From: Phycisphaerae bacterium RAS2
GTDB taxonomy: Bacteria; Planctomycetota; Phycisphaerae; UBA1845; UTPLA1
Direction of reading: 5' to 3'
DNA: 64,000 nt
Assembly (NCBI GenBank): GCA_007753915.1
Contig: CP036352.1
Coordinates: 1,302,001-1,366,000, forward strand
In this document: positions 34,143 to 43,260 of the stretch, piece by piece
Layout of the letters: each line of letters begins with the position of its first letter
Position numbering within the stretch: position 1 is the first letter of the stretch
Program-made: the position numbers and the translations under genes
Notes under the pieces: generated by a model
The model's input: only the letters and a program-made list of their open reading frames with translations
What the model was told of the DNA's origin: nothing
The model's database searches: none

Positions 34143-34937
34143 ATGTCTACGAAGTCCTACGAAACCATTCTTGTCGCCGACGCTGACGGCGTGCGCACGA
34201 TCACGCTCAATCGCCCCGACGATTTGAACGCCATCGATGACCGCGTGACGAGCGAGTTGCAGGCCGAATTGAAGGCCGTTGCAAAGGACCGCGCCGTGCG
34301 CTGCCTCGTCCTGACCGGCGCCGGTCGCGCGTTTTGCGCGGGGCAGGACCTCAAGAGCGTGCAATCGCGCGAGGGGGCCTTTGACTTCACTGCGGCGCTG
34401 CGGCGGCGATACAACCCGATCGTTTCGGCCATGGCGGGGCTGGCCATCCCGACGATCGCCAGCGTGAACGGCGTGGCGGCCGGCGCGGGGTGGAGCCTGG
34501 CCCTGGCCTGCGACCTGCGGATTGCGTCAGCCAAGGCGAAATTCGTCAGCGCCTTCTCGAAAATCGGCCTGGTTCCCGATAGCGGAATGACGTGGATTTT
34601 GCCGCGTTTAGTAGGGCTGTCGCGTGCCCTGGAGATCGCCTGGATCGGTGATCCCATTCCGGCGGAAACGGCCTTACAATGGGGTCTGGTCAATCGAGTG
34701 GCCGCTGCGGAGGAGTTGGAGAAAGCGACGCGTGAGCTGGCCACAGGTCTGGCGCGATCAGCGACGAAGGGCCTGTCACTGACAAAGCGGGCGATGCTGG
34801 CGGGATTGTCGCGCGATCTGGACGGGCAATTGGAGTACGAGGCGTTGTTGCAGGGCGTCGCGGGCCGGACGCGCGACTACGCCGAGGGTGTGAAGGCATT
34901 TATCGAAAAGCGGTCTGCGGAGTTCACTGGTGAGTAA
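34143..34937 (+). CDS. Enoyl-CoA hydratase/isomerase (PaaG-like)
   Basis: A 264-aa crotonase-family enzyme. AFCAGQDLKSV, VAAGAGWSLALACDLRIAS and KIGLVPDSGMTWILPRLVG match PaaG-type isomerases (2-(1,2-epoxy-1,2-dihydrophenyl)acetyl-CoA isomerase) more closely than classical hydratases, since the catalytic Glu pair is replaced by Gly/Ser and Asp at VPDSG. The role in phenylacetate breakdown is inferred; no ring-cleaving paaABCDE is seen. The start is ATG 34143 (MSTKSYETI), without a clear ribosome-binding site. It overlaps the next gene by 8 bases. Confidence 0.85.
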   Translation: MSTKSYETILVADADGVRTITLNRPDDLNAIDDRVTSELQAELKAVAKDRAVRCLVLTGAGRAFCAGQDLKSVQSREGAFDFTAALRRRYNPIVSAMAGLAIPTIASVNGVAAGAGWSLALACDLRIASAKAKFVSAFSKIGLVPDSGMTWILPRLVGLSRALEIAWIGDPIPAETALQWGLVNRVAAAEELEKATRELATGLARSATKGLSLTKRAMLAGLSRDLDGQLEYEALLQGVAGRTRDYAEGVKAFIEKRSAEFTGE

Positions 34938-36198
34938 CAACGAACGCGTGTTGGGTGTGATCGGTGCGGGAACGATGGGCGGCGGGATCGCGCATGCGGC
35001 TGCCGCGGGCGGTTTCAAGGTGATGTGCACCGATACCGATCCCAAGCTGGTGGAGCAGGCGTTCGGGAAGATTCGCGAGCGACTGGATTCGAGCGTGTCG
35101 AAGGGACGTATCTCCTCGCGCGAGCGCGACGAGGTCGCTGCCCGGCTGCACGTCTGCAAAGGGTACGACGCGTTCGCCGACGCCGAGTGCGTGATCGAGG
35201 CGGCCCCCGAAGACCTCGCGTTGAAAAAGAAGATCTTTGCCGAGCTGGACAAGCTGCCTGCCAAGGTGCTTCGCGCGTCGAACACGTCGAGCCTGGCGAT
35301 CGCCAAAATCGCCGATGGGCTCAAGCATGCCGATCGCGTTCTGGGGCTTCACTTCTTCAATCCCGCGCCGGTCATGCAACTGATCGAGCTGGTGCAGGCG
35401 CCGCAGACCAGCGCCCAGTCGGTGGTCGATGCTCGCGCCGTGTGCGCGAAGCTGGACAAGACCGCGGTGAAAGTGAAGGACTCGCCGGGCTTCATCGGCA
35501 ACCGCGTGAATCGGCCGTTCTATCTCGAAGCGCTGCGGCTGCTGGAGACGGGCGAAGGCGACATTCGCACGATCGATTCGGCGCTCAAAACCGTCGGCGA
35601 TTTCAAAATGGGCGCGTTCGAACTTCTTGATCTCATCGGGCTGGACATCAACCTGAAAGTCACCGAAACGGTTTATCAGGACTTCAACAAGCCCGCGCGG
35701 TTCACACCGAATGCGATTCAACAGAAGCTCGTGCAGGCCGGCAAGCTCGGCCGCAAGACCGGCTGCGGGTTCTACGACTACTCAAACGGCGATCCGCTCC
35801 CGGCGTACGAGAGCAAGCCGAAATCGACATCCGGCTGGAAACCCAGCGCCGCCGTCGCGGAACTCGCCAAGGCGCTCGACAAGCCCGCCGATCGCGCGAT
35901 GTGGCTCTTCGCCCGCGTGTGGACAGCCGTCGTGAACGAAGCGGCGCACGTGGCGAACACGATTGCCCTGGCGCGCGACGTGAACCTGACCATGGAGCTG
36001 GGCTTTGCCTATCCGCAGGGGCCGCTGGCGCTGGCGGATTTCGTCGGGCTGGATGTCGTGCAGGCGCTCATGTCGGAGTTCTTCAAAGAGACGGGCAGCG
36101 ACGAGCGCTACGCCCCGAATCCGCTGCTCGATGAACTGGTCCGCGCGGGCAATCTCGGTGAGAAGACGGCGCACGGATTCCTGTACCATTCGCTGTGA
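34930..36198 (+). CDS. 3-hydroxyacyl-CoA dehydrogenase (PaaH-like)
   Basis: A 422-aa NAD-dependent oxidoreductase converting 3-hydroxyacyl-CoA to 3-oxoacyl-CoA. It has the Rossmann GAGTMGGGIAHAAAAGG, the catalytic HFFNPAPVMQLIELV (His of the His-Glu pair), PGFIGNRVNRPFYLEAL, and a second C-terminal domain (LGFAYPQGPLALADFVGLD). GTG 34930 overlaps the stop of the preceding crotonase. Follows the two crotonases and precedes the thiolase, so it is the third step of the same cycle. About 20-50 residues shorter than classical PaaH. Confidence 0.92.
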   Translation: MSNNERVLGVIGAGTMGGGIAHAAAAGGFKVMCTDTDPKLVEQAFGKIRERLDSSVSKGRISSRERDEVAARLHVCKGYDAFADAECVIEAAPEDLALKKKIFAELDKLPAKVLRASNTSSLAIAKIADGLKHADRVLGLHFFNPAPVMQLIELVQAPQTSAQSVVDARAVCAKLDKTAVKVKDSPGFIGNRVNRPFYLEALRLLETGEGDIRTIDSALKTVGDFKMGAFELLDLIGLDINLKVTETVYQDFNKPARFTPNAIQQKLVQAGKLGRKTGCGFYDYSNGDPLPAYESKPKSTSGWKPSAAVAELAKALDKPADRAMWLFARVWTAVVNEAAHVANTIALARDVNLTMELGFAYPQGPLALADFVGLDVVQALMSEFFKETGSDERYAPNPLLDELVRAGNLGEKTAHGFLYHSL

Positions 36199-36306
36199 TT
36201 GTTCGCCGCGCTCTCATTCGCCTCGTTTAGCCGGCGAGCTTGCTCGCCGCGCATTGGCTCCGCCGGTTGGCGTGTTTGGAATCGCCGCATCAACACGAGA
36301 ATTAGC

Positions 36307-37512
36307 ATGCGACAAGCCGTTATTGTTGACACCGTTCGCACGCCCATCGGTCGGCATCGCGGCGCGCTCGCGCCGGTGCGGCCGGACGATCTCGGTGCAA
36401 TCGTCATTCGTGAACTGGTCGCGCGCACAAAACTCGACCCCGCGCTGATCGACGACGTGTACTGGGGCGCGGCCAATCAGGCGGGGGAAGACAACCGCAA
36501 CGCCGCACGGATGGCCGTGCTGCTGGCCGGTTTGCCTGACAGCGTGCCGGGCACGACGGTCAATCGTTTGTGTGCGAGCGGGTTGGAGGCGGTGGCGATC
36601 AGCGCGCGAATGATCGAGGCGGGGCATGGTGACGTGTTCATCGCCGGCGGTTGTGAATCCATGAGCCGCGCGCCATTGGTGCTGCCCAAGCCGGACGAGG
36701 CGTTCGTCCGCGGCAATCAGACGATGTACGACACGACGCTGGGCTGGCGGATGACGAATCCGAAGCTGGCGGCGCGGTATCAGCCGTTCAGCATGGGTGA
36801 GACGGCCGAGAACGTGGCCGAGCGGCACCGGATTTCGCGCGAGGATCAGGACGCGTTTGCGTTGCAGAGCCAGCAGCGCGCGGCGGCGGCGATCAAGTCG
36901 GGTCGGCTGGCCGAGGAGATCGTGCCGGTGGAGATCGACCTGGGTCGTGGGAAGAAGACGGTTGTATCCATTGACGAACACCCGCGCCCCGAGACGACGC
37001 CGGCCGACCTGGCAAAGCTCAAGCCGGCCTTCCGCGAGGGCGGGACGGTGACGGCGGGCAACAGTTCAGGCCTCAACGACGGCGCGGCCGGCCTGGTGCT
37101 GATGGAAGCGGCAACGGCCAAGCGCCTGGGTCACAAGCCGCTGGCGGTGGTGCGAGCTTCTGCCTCGGCGGGCGTTGATCCGTCGTGCATGGGACTGGGG
37201 CCGATCCCGGCGACGCGCAAGGCGCTGGCCCGCGCGGGCTGGCAGATCAGCGATCTGGACGTCATCGAGTTGAACGAGGCCTTTGCGGCGCAGGCGCTGG
37301 CGTGCGTACGCGAGCTGGGGCTGGACCCGGCGAAGGTCAACGTGAATGGCGGCGCGATCGCGCTGGGTCATCCGCTGGGCTGCAGCGGCGCGAGACTAGC
37401 GGGGACGCTCGTGCGCGAGATGGTTCATCGCAAGGCGCGGCGCGGGCTGGCGAGTTTGTGCGTCGGCGTCGGGCAGGGTTTGAGCGTGCTGTTTGAACGC
37501 GTCGAACTATGA
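36307..37512 (+). CDS. Acetyl-CoA acyltransferase (thiolase; PcaF/PaaJ-like)
   Basis: A 401-aa thiolase that cleaves 3-oxoacyl-CoA with CoA to acetyl-CoA. The nucleophilic Cys is in [15 protein letters not shown], the His in [16 protein letters not shown] and the second Cys in [24 protein letters not shown] and [16 protein letters not shown] are family motifs. PcaF/PaaJ acts on 3-oxoadipyl-CoA; FadA-type substrates cannot be ruled out. The start is ATG 36307; the frame extends upstream to 36199 without coding character. Closes the fatty or aromatic acid operon. ATGA overlap with the DUF547 gene. Confidence 0.92.
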   Translation: MRQAVIVDTVRTPIGRHRGALAPVRPDDLGAIVIRELVARTKLDPALIDDVYWGAANQAGEDNRNAARMAVLLAGLPDSVPGTTVNRLCASGLEAVAISARMIEAGHGDVFIAGGCESMSRAPLVLPKPDEAFVRGNQTMYDTTLGWRMTNPKLAARYQPFSMGETAENVAERHRISREDQDAFALQSQQRAAAAIKSGRLAEEIVPVEIDLGRGKKTVVSIDEHPRPETTPADLAKLKPAFREGGTVTAGNSSGLNDGAAGLVLMEAATAKRLGHKPLAVVRASASAGVDPSCMGLGPIPATRKALARAGWQISDLDVIELNEAFAAQALACVRELGLDPAKVNVNGGAIALGHPLGCSGARLAGTLVREMVHRKARRGLASLCVGVGQGLSVLFERVEL

Positions 37513-38453
37513 TTGATCGAGCGCACGAAATGAGTCGATCGCGCTTCCAGGTGAATTCGTCCCATCGAATACGCTCCCGGTGTGGATGCCGTTTGGCGGG
37601 GATCCTGATTCTCTCCGCTGCAGGATGCACCCCTGCAAACGTATCGATCAACGCCGAGTCGCTCGGCGTCTCAGCTGACGAACGCGCCCGATGGGCCGAC
37701 CGCGTCGATTGGTCCGACTGGGGCGCTTTCCTTTCCGCCGCCGCAACCGGAGACGGCATCAACCGCGACGGCGTCTCGCAGCAACGCCATTGCCTTCATC
37801 GGTTCCTGTCCATGCTCGCCGAAATCGGTCCGTCGCGAACGCCGCGCCTGTTCACCTCGCGCGAGTCGAAGCTCGCGTATTTCATTAACGCTTACAATGC
37901 GACCATCCAATATGTGAACGACGCCATGATGTTCAACAGCATGCCGATGCCCTGGCGATATGCCCGCCGCGAGTCATCATATTCATTCAACATTGACGGA
38001 GCAGCGCGCACACCCGCCGACCTGCACCGCGAGGCGATCAAGCTCGCCGGCGATGACTGGCGCGTAATCTTCGCGCTCGCCGATGGCCGCGCGATCGGCC
38101 CGCCACTCTGGAAGAGGCCCTACCTGGGAGACATGCTCGACGGGCAGTTGGACGACGCAGTCCGCCGCGCGATCGCCTCACCGCGCGTCGTCGCGATGAG
38201 CCATACAGACGTTAAACGACTGGAGCTATGGTGGGGGCTGTACGAGATTCGTGATCGATTGGTCGCGGATTATGAGGCACGCTCCGGGGCGAAGGGCGCG
38301 GTCGTGCTCAACGCGCTGCTCCACTGGGCCGAACCGCTTCGCCGGGCGGAGCTGCAGGGGGCCGTGGGGTATCCCATTGTGTCGCGGCGCGACGACGCCT
38401 CGTTTGATTTTCAGCAGATCACGCCGGGCGGGAAAGACGAGCCGGCGCGTTAA
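37509..38453 (+). CDS. DUF547-domain lipoprotein
   Basis: A 314-aa protein with a lipoprotein signal sequence ([13 protein letters not shown], lipobox SAAGC, Cys at about 40), then the DUF547 core with [23 protein letters not shown] and a C-terminal [15 protein letters not shown] segment. DUF547 proteins are of unknown function; a glutaredoxin-like fold has been suggested. The presence of a lipobox places it outside the cytoplasm, unlike the preceding enzymes. The start is ATG 37509 overlapping the thiolase stop, or ATG 37530 (MSRSRFQ). Overlaps the ACT gene end by 4 bases. Confidence 0.75.
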   Translation: MIDRAHEMSRSRFQVNSSHRIRSRCGCRLAGILILSAAGCTPANVSINAESLGVSADERARWADRVDWSDWGAFLSAAATGDGINRDGVSQQRHCLHRFLSMLAEIGPSRTPRLFTSRESKLAYFINAYNATIQYVNDAMMFNSMPMPWRYARRESSYSFNIDGAARTPADLHREAIKLAGDDWRVIFALADGRAIGPPLWKRPYLGDMLDGQLDDAVRRAIASPRVVAMSHTDVKRLELWWGLYEIRDRLVADYEARSGAKGAVVLNALLHWAEPLRRAELQGAVGYPIVSRRDDASFDFQQITPGGKDEPAR

Positions 38454-38905
38454 CGGCGACCCACGGATTGATTCAATCGGCCGTCGGGCTTTTCGCGCGC
38501 GGGCAGTTTCTTCGGCGCGGCCAGCTTCAGCGCTTTTTGCAGATTGTCCACCTTGAAGATGCCGATCGTCCGCCCGCCGCGCGCCCCGCTGGTGACGTAC
38601 GCATACTTGATGCTGATGTGGTTGGAGTTCAGCCGGGCGCACAGGTCGGCCAGCGCGCCAGGCCGGTTGGGCATCTCGGCCATGAGCACTTCGGTCTCGG
38701 TCGTGGGGATGTTCAGCCGCTTGAGCACCGCTCGCGACTTGGCCACGTCTTCCGCGACGAATCGAAACACGCCGTGCTCGATGCTGTCCATCAGCGTCAG
38801 GGCGACAAGGTTGATCTTGCTCCGCGCCAGCTCGTCGCAGACCTGCGACAGGATGCCGGGCTTGTTGACCAGAAACACCGAGAATTGCGTGTAGGCCTGG
38901 GTCAT
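38450..38905 (-). CDS. Tandem ACT-domain protein
   Basis: A 151-aa protein of two ACT domains. FSVFLVNKPGILSQVCDELARSKINL opens the first, and VLMAEMPNRPGALADLCARLNSNHISI the second; both carry the ligand-binding PG(I/A)L turn. Stand-alone ACT proteins bind amino acids and regulate metabolism. It lies just downstream of tryptophan dioxygenase on the same strand, so an amino-acid-sensing role there is plausible (inference). AGGGAGGAAC precedes ATG 38905, a strong ribosome-binding site. Exact ligand unknown. Confidence 0.85.
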   Translation of the reverse strand: MTQAYTQFSVFLVNKPGILSQVCDELARSKINLVALTLMDSIEHGVFRFVAEDVAKSRAVLKRLNIPTTETEVLMAEMPNRPGALADLCARLNSNHISIKYAYVTSGARGGRTIGIFKVDNLQKALKLAAPKKLPAREKPDGRLNQSVGRR

Positions 38906-39034
38906 GGCTGTTCCTCCCTGATGGGATCGATCACGGTGAACGGCGCGCCGCGCTGCGTGCCCGGTCAGCGTGATTATACGGCGCGAGCCTGCCCTTGCGT
39001 TGCGCGGCCGGGACGCGGCAGCGAATCGCCGGAA

Positions 39035-39823
39035 TCAAAGCTGATGACGGATCGCCCACAGATCGTGGAACACGGGTTGAAACAGCGACCGCTTGAGAAA
39101 CTCGACGCCGAGGCTGCCGCCCGTGCCCTTCTTGTTGCCGATGGTGCGCTCGACGAGTTTGACGTGGCGATACCGCCACTCCTGCAGGCCCTCGTCAAAG
39201 TCGGTCATCAGCTCGAATAGGATGGCGACGTCCTTCGCCCGGCGATACAAGTCGAGCAGGGCGGCCTGGATTCGCTCATCCGGCGCGTTGCTTTGAGTCA
39301 CGTCGCGCGACTTCAACTCCGGCGGTATCGCCGCGCCGCGCTGCTCAAGAAACTCATAAAAATGATCGATCACGCTCCGCTCGCCGAGCCGTCGAACGAC
39401 GGCCGCATGACCGGCGGTGTCCTTGCCATAGAGCGCGGCGAAGTCCATGTCGCTGCGCTTGTAGCCGAGGGCGAATTCCAGCTCACGGAATTGCGCTGAC
39501 TGAAAGCCCGACGCCGTTTCGAGCCGGTCGCGAAAACTGCTGAACGACATCGGCGTCATGGTTTCGAGGATGTCGAGCTGGCCGACGAGGGTCTTCATCA
39601 CCGTGCGGGCGCGCTTGAAAGTGTGGATCGCGCCGTACAAATCGTTGCATGAGAAATCGCGCTTGATCTTGTCCAGCTCGTGCAGGAGTTGCTTGAACCA
39701 AAGCTCATAGACCTGATGCACGACGATGAACAGCATCTCGTCGTGTTCCGGCGGGCTGGATCGCGGCTGCTGAAGGGTCAACAGTTTTTCGAGTTCGAGA
39801 TACCGCGTATAGGTCAGCGACAT
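39035..39823 (-). CDS. kynA: Tryptophan 2,3-dioxygenase
   Basis: A 262-aa heme enzyme that opens the indole ring of tryptophan to give N-formylkynurenine. LFIVVHQVYELWFKQLLHELD (active-site and axial-histidine region), RLETASGFQSAQFRELEFALG and YRHVKLVERTIGNKKGTGGS are clear family motifs; the last contains the axial His. ATG 39823 follows GGGAG. The tail VEFLKRSLFQPVFHDLWAIR fits the tetrameric core. It lies 38 bases after kmo on the same strand; kmo precedes it in transcription order. No formamidase or kynureninase is adjacent. Confidence 0.93.
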   Translation of the reverse strand: MSLTYTRYLELEKLLTLQQPRSSPPEHDEMLFIVVHQVYELWFKQLLHELDKIKRDFSCNDLYGAIHTFKRARTVMKTLVGQLDILETMTPMSFSSFRDRLETASGFQSAQFRELEFALGYKRSDMDFAALYGKDTAGHAAVVRRLGERSVIDHFYEFLEQRGAAIPPELKSRDVTQSNAPDERIQAALLDLYRRAKDVAILFELMTDFDEGLQEWRYRHVKLVERTIGNKKGTGGSLGVEFLKRSLFQPVFHDLWAIRHQL

Positions 39824-39861
39824 ACAGGTAGACTCCCGGGCTGCGTAGGATCGTACCGCGT

Positions 39862-41280
39862 TTACTCTGCCGGATCGAACGGATTGCGGGCAAGAAACCA
39901 GAGTAACCCCAGCAAACCCAACGCGAGCAACATGCATACGAGGAATGGCGGTGCAAAGGTAAGAAGGCAGGCAACGAGCGCCGAATACAAAAACCATGAG
40001 CCGACCGCGACAATCCGGTCCTGTGCCTGCGCCTTGCGCCGCGCCTTGGAATACGGGATGCGAGTGAAACTGATCATCGTGTAGAGCGGCGTGTACCAGC
40101 CCGGCAACAGCCGGTGCAGCGTGCGCTCCACCTTTTTCTTCGTGTGAAAACTCCGCGACGCCGTCTTGTCTCGCATCTCGACGAAGTTCTCAATCGCCAG
40201 GTCCGCCAGCGCGTCCGTGTTCGGCCTGCGCCGCGCCTCGTATTCGGCGAACGCGCGGCCGTAATCCGGGGCGAAGCGCTCCATGCACTCGGTCAGGGCG
40301 ACGCAGTCCTCAAATGCCGCGTTCATCCCCTGTCCGTAGAACGGCACGACCGCATGGCAGGCATCGCCGACCAGCGCCACCTTGTCGCGGTGATGCCACG
40401 GCGCGCACCGCACCGTGACCATCGAGCCGGTGGGATTGTCGCGAAAATCCTTGAGCAGCGTCGGCATCATCGGCACGGCATCGGGAAATTGCGAATCAAA
40501 AAATCGCCGTACGTCATCGTCGGTGCGAATCGCCGCGAAGCTCGACGGCCCCTCAAACGGCCAGAACAACGTACACGTGAACGACCCGTCCGGATTCGGC
40601 AGCGCGATCATCATGAAGCTGCGCCGCGGCCAGATGTGCAGGGCGTGTTTCTCCATCGCGAAGCCGCCGCCGGCGACGGGGGGGATGGTCAACTCCTTGT
40701 AGCCGTGCCGCAGGTAGCTCTGCGAGTAATCAAAGCGATTCAACTTCTGCATCGCGCCGCGCACGGCGGAGAAGGCGCCGTCGACGCCGATGACGATCCG
40801 GCCGGTTGACTCAATCTCCGCGTTTGTTTCGGTGTTGACGATGCGCGCCCGCGGTGCGTCGAGGTCCACATCGACGCACCGGTGGTTAAAATGCACGCGC
40901 ACGCCGGCGTGCTTTCGTGCGGCGTCCAGCGCGATGGTGTTCAGCGCCCCGCGACCGATTGAATTGATGCACCGCGACGGGTCTTTGTCATAGGGCTGAA
41001 GAAACGTCTCACCGCTCAAGGTGTGGATCATCCGTCCGCGCATCGGGATGGCGCTGCGCAGCACTTCCTCCGCAAGGCCGACGCGCTCGAGCGCATCGAT
41101 GCCGCGCGTTGAGAGGGCGAGGTTGATCGACCGACCGCCGACGAGATTCCCCGCGTGCGGATCGGGCCGCCGTTCGTAAAGATCGAGTTCGTATCCGGCC
41201 TTGCCGAGGTGCGCGGCGAGCAGCGCGCCGGCCAGGCCGCTGCCGATGAGCGTGAGTGGGGGTTTCTCTCCGTCTGCCAT
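39862..41280 (-). CDS. kmo: Kynurenine 3-monooxygenase
   Basis: A 472-aa flavoprotein hydroxylating kynurenine to 3-hydroxykynurenine with NADPH and oxygen. The FAD Rossmann motif LIGSGLAGALLAAHLGKAGYELDLYERR, the substrate/FAD loop (NLVGGRSINLALSTRG), VGDACHAVVPFYGQGMNAAFEDC and a C-terminal hydrophobic anchor (LVACLLTFAPPFLVCMLLALG) match KMO. Such a tail anchors the eukaryotic enzyme in the mitochondrial outer membrane. ATG 41280 is accepted. Upstream of kynA, probably in one transcript. Supplies 3-hydroxykynurenine for quinolinate and NAD synthesis through nadC. Confidence 0.93.
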   Translation of the reverse strand: MADGEKPPLTLIGSGLAGALLAAHLGKAGYELDLYERRPDPHAGNLVGGRSINLALSTRGIDALERVGLAEEVLRSAIPMRGRMIHTLSGETFLQPYDKDPSRCINSIGRGALNTIALDAARKHAGVRVHFNHRCVDVDLDAPRARIVNTETNAEIESTGRIVIGVDGAFSAVRGAMQKLNRFDYSQSYLRHGYKELTIPPVAGGGFAMEKHALHIWPRRSFMMIALPNPDGSFTCTLFWPFEGPSSFAAIRTDDDVRRFFDSQFPDAVPMMPTLLKDFRDNPTGSMVTVRCAPWHHRDKVALVGDACHAVVPFYGQGMNAAFEDCVALTECMERFAPDYGRAFAEYEARRRPNTDALADLAIENFVEMRDKTASRSFHTKKKVERTLHRLLPGWYTPLYTMISFTRIPYSKARRKAQAQDRIVAVGSWFLYSALVACLLTFAPPFLVCMLLALGLLGLLWFLARNPFDPAE

Positions 41281-41321
41281 GCGGTCGGATTGTAACGGGG
41301 CCGGCCGCCGCTGCGCAATGC

Positions 41322-41984
41322 TCACCGATTCCACTGCACCGCATCCGCCAGCGGCTTCTTCACCAGGTCCGGCACCTGGCAACCCTCCGCCGGGTAGCCC
41401 ACGGGGATGAGCAGGTACGGCTTCTCGCTCTCCGGTCGGCGACAAATGTCGCGCAGAAAGTTCATCGGGCTGGGCGTGTGCGTCAGCGTCGCCAGCCCCA
41501 GCGCGTGGCAGGCCGTCAGGAAAAACCCCGCCGCAAGGCCCGTGCTCTCAATCGGGTAATAATTCTTCAGCCGCCGGCCGCCGGTCTCATCCCAATCGAC
41601 GCGAAACAGCACCACCAGCCACGGGGCCACTTCCAGAAACGGCTTCTCCCACGTCGTCCCGATTGGCTCCAGCGCATCGAGCCATTCCTGAGGCATGCGA
41701 TGGTCGTAGCTCTCGCGCTCCTCGGCCTCCGCCGCAATGCGAATCTCGCGCTTCATCGCGGCATCGTCGATCGCCACAAACCGCCACGGCTTGCGATTGG
41801 CCCCGGACGGCGCGCTGTGCCCCACCGCCAGCGCCAGCTCCAGCACCTCGCGCGGCACCGGCCGCGGTGAAAAATCGCGGCAGCTTCGCCGCATGTTCAG
41901 TTCCGCGAACAGTTCGCGGCCGCGTTGCAACTGCCACGCCTCGTCGCGCGGCGGCAGGGAATACGGGATCAGTTTCGGCGGCAC
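41322..41984 (-). CDS. Nitroreductase family flavoprotein
   Basis: A 220-aa FMN-dependent oxidoreductase. FAELNMRRSCRDFSPRPVP (FMN phosphate contacts), GHSAPSGANRKPWRFVAI and STGLAAGFFLTACHALGLATL are standard. The overall pattern (longer middle with SYDHRMPQEWLDAL) recalls iodotyrosine deiodinase-like and nitroreductase subgroups. It reduces an unknown substrate. The start is GTG 41984 with GAGG seven bases upstream. It lies 41 bases upstream of kmo in transcription order, so a link to tryptophan metabolism is possible but speculative. Confidence 0.85.
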   Translation of the reverse strand: MPPKLIPYSLPPRDEAWQLQRGRELFAELNMRRSCRDFSPRPVPREVLELALAVGHSAPSGANRKPWRFVAIDDAAMKREIRIAAEAEERESYDHRMPQEWLDALEPIGTTWEKPFLEVAPWLVVLFRVDWDETGGRRLKNYYPIESTGLAAGFFLTACHALGLATLTHTPSPMNFLRDICRRPESEKPYLLIPVGYPAEGCQVPDLVKKPLADAVQWNR

Positions 41985-42152
41985 GGGGCACCTCGTTTCG
42001 CAGGATCACGATCAGAGCGCCATGCTAAGTCACGGCGCAGCGCAATCGCAATGCTGCGCTGCATACCCGCTGCGTAATGGGTTGCCTGGTGTGCCACTGC
42101 TTCAAGCCGTGGTACGAGAGCGGAACCCGCTCGCTGACGATCGCGGCTCGGT
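41985..42152. other. Intergenic region upstream of the zinc-ribbon gene, repeat-rich
   Basis: Together with 42187-42256, no gene is seen. It contains a TGCGCAGC-rich run (about 42029-42075) and a GAGCGGAACCCGCTC inverted repeat (about 42117-42132), which resemble dispersed planctomycete intergenic repeats. The 34-bp repeat begins at 42153. Confidence 0.4.
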
Positions 42153-42186
42153 TCGATTCCGCCGCATGACTGCGGCGGCTCGGATT
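42153..42186 (+). repeat. First copy of a perfect 34-bp repeat with CCGCCGC hairpin
   Basis: Begins TCGATTCCGCCG and ends GGCTCGGATT; inside is CCGCCGC-ATGACT-GCGGCGG, a 7-bp-arm hairpin. An identical copy lies at 43198-43231, both in the same orientation. They bracket the zinc-ribbon membrane gene. Confidence 0.85.
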
Positions 42187-42256
42187 TCGAGGCGGCGTTG
42201 ACGGCTGAATCCTGTCTTAATACGATTTCCCGCTCTAACGGGCTGGGAGTCTCTGC

Positions 42257-43126
42257 ATGAGTGATATTCCAACGCACGCACGGGCGATTCCGTTTGACGA
42301 AGACGGCATGATCGCGACGGACGTGCCGTGCATCAAATGCGGCTACAACCTCCGCGGGCTGGATGAGGGCCGCGTGTGCCCCGAATGCGGCACGGCGGTG
42401 GGGCGGTCTCTGCGCGGCGATTTTCTCAAGTACTGCGATCCCGATTGGGTGGGGACCGTCGCGTCGGGGTTGAACTGGATCATGGCTGGGATCGCCATCG
42501 GTTTCGTCGGTGGTCTGATCACGGGCGCGCTGACGAGGCAGAGCGTGGCGCCGCCGGCGCTGTTTCAGGGGTTCATTCTGTTGTTGAGCATCGTTCCGCT
42601 CATCGGCTACTGGAGACTGACCGCTCCAGATCCCGCCGCGACGGCGGATCAGGGAATCACCGCGCGCCGACTGGTTCGAGTAACGCAGGTGCTCGGCTTT
42701 GGTCTGGGTTTCCTGACGAACACCGAGATTCTCGCGGGGCAGGAATTGGCGGAAGAACTCGTCGGAGTGTTGTCCGGGGTCAATCTCGTTGTTTTCTTTT
42801 TCGCCGTGCTGATTTATCTGCGACGAATGGCACTTCGGATTCCGAATACCAAGCTGGCTTCGTCCTGCCAAACCATCATGTGGGGATGGGTAATTCTGGC
42901 GCTGGCTGGCATCGGCGGTGCGATTGTTGCTGAAACGCTCGGAAGTAGCGGAAGCGGGATGGGCGCGGGCGAGGCGATTCTCTGCTCGACCATAATCGCC
43001 ACGCCGATTTTCCTGATCCTGAGTTTGATCCTCGCCCTGCGGCTTCGCCGGGCCTTCGCTGATGAGGCGAAGCTCGCCCGCGCGACCTGGGCCGCGGGCA
43101 TCGCCCGGCCGATCGCGGCAATCTAG
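42257..43126 (+). CDS. Zinc-ribbon membrane protein of unknown function
   Basis: A 289-aa protein. A short N-terminal zinc ribbon (CIKCGYNLRGLDEGRVCPECG, two CxxC knuckles, residues 24-45) is followed by about six hydrophobic segments (ASGLNWIMAGIAIGFVGGLI, ALFQGFILLLSIVPLIGYW, SGVNLVVFFFAVLIY). This CxxCGYxLxGL ribbon plus membrane layout is common in Planctomycetes. No enzyme motif is seen. The ATG at 42257 is preceded by GGGAG. Flanked by two copies of the 34-bp repeat, which may mean it came as a unit. Confidence 0.75.
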   Translation: MSDIPTHARAIPFDEDGMIATDVPCIKCGYNLRGLDEGRVCPECGTAVGRSLRGDFLKYCDPDWVGTVASGLNWIMAGIAIGFVGGLITGALTRQSVAPPALFQGFILLLSIVPLIGYWRLTAPDPAATADQGITARRLVRVTQVLGFGLGFLTNTEILAGQELAEELVGVLSGVNLVVFFFAVLIYLRRMALRIPNTKLASSCQTIMWGWVILALAGIGGAIVAETLGSSGSGMGAGEAILCSTIIATPIFLILSLILALRLRRAFADEAKLARATWAAGIARPIAAI

Positions 43127-43127
43127 A

Positions 43128-43184
43128 GTGGGCATGGCCCACCATTTGGTATCGCGTCGCGCTGTTATGGTGGGCGGTGCCCAC
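43128..43184. repeat. Inverted GTGGGC repeats downstream of the zinc-ribbon gene
   Basis: GTGGGCATGGCCCACCAT (43128-43145) and ATGGTGGGCGGTGCCCAC (43167-43184) are inverted copies, 16 of 18 positions matching, each internally symmetrical. They begin one base after the stop codon of the zinc-ribbon gene. Resembles a small REP-like or MITE-like element; it might also work as a bidirectional terminator hairpin, although no T-run follows. Confidence 0.65.
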
Positions 43185-43197
43185 CCTACGCCACGGG

Positions 43198-43231
43198 TCG
43201 ATTCCGCCGCATGACTGCGGCGGCTCGGATT
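43198..43231 (+). repeat. Second copy of the 34-bp repeat
   Basis: Identical, in the same orientation, to 42153-42186, with the CCGCCGC / GCGGCGG hairpin. Forms the downstream flank of the zinc-ribbon gene. Confidence 0.85.
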
Positions 43232-43260
43232 CATCGTTTTGACTTTTCGACGTTTCCCCA

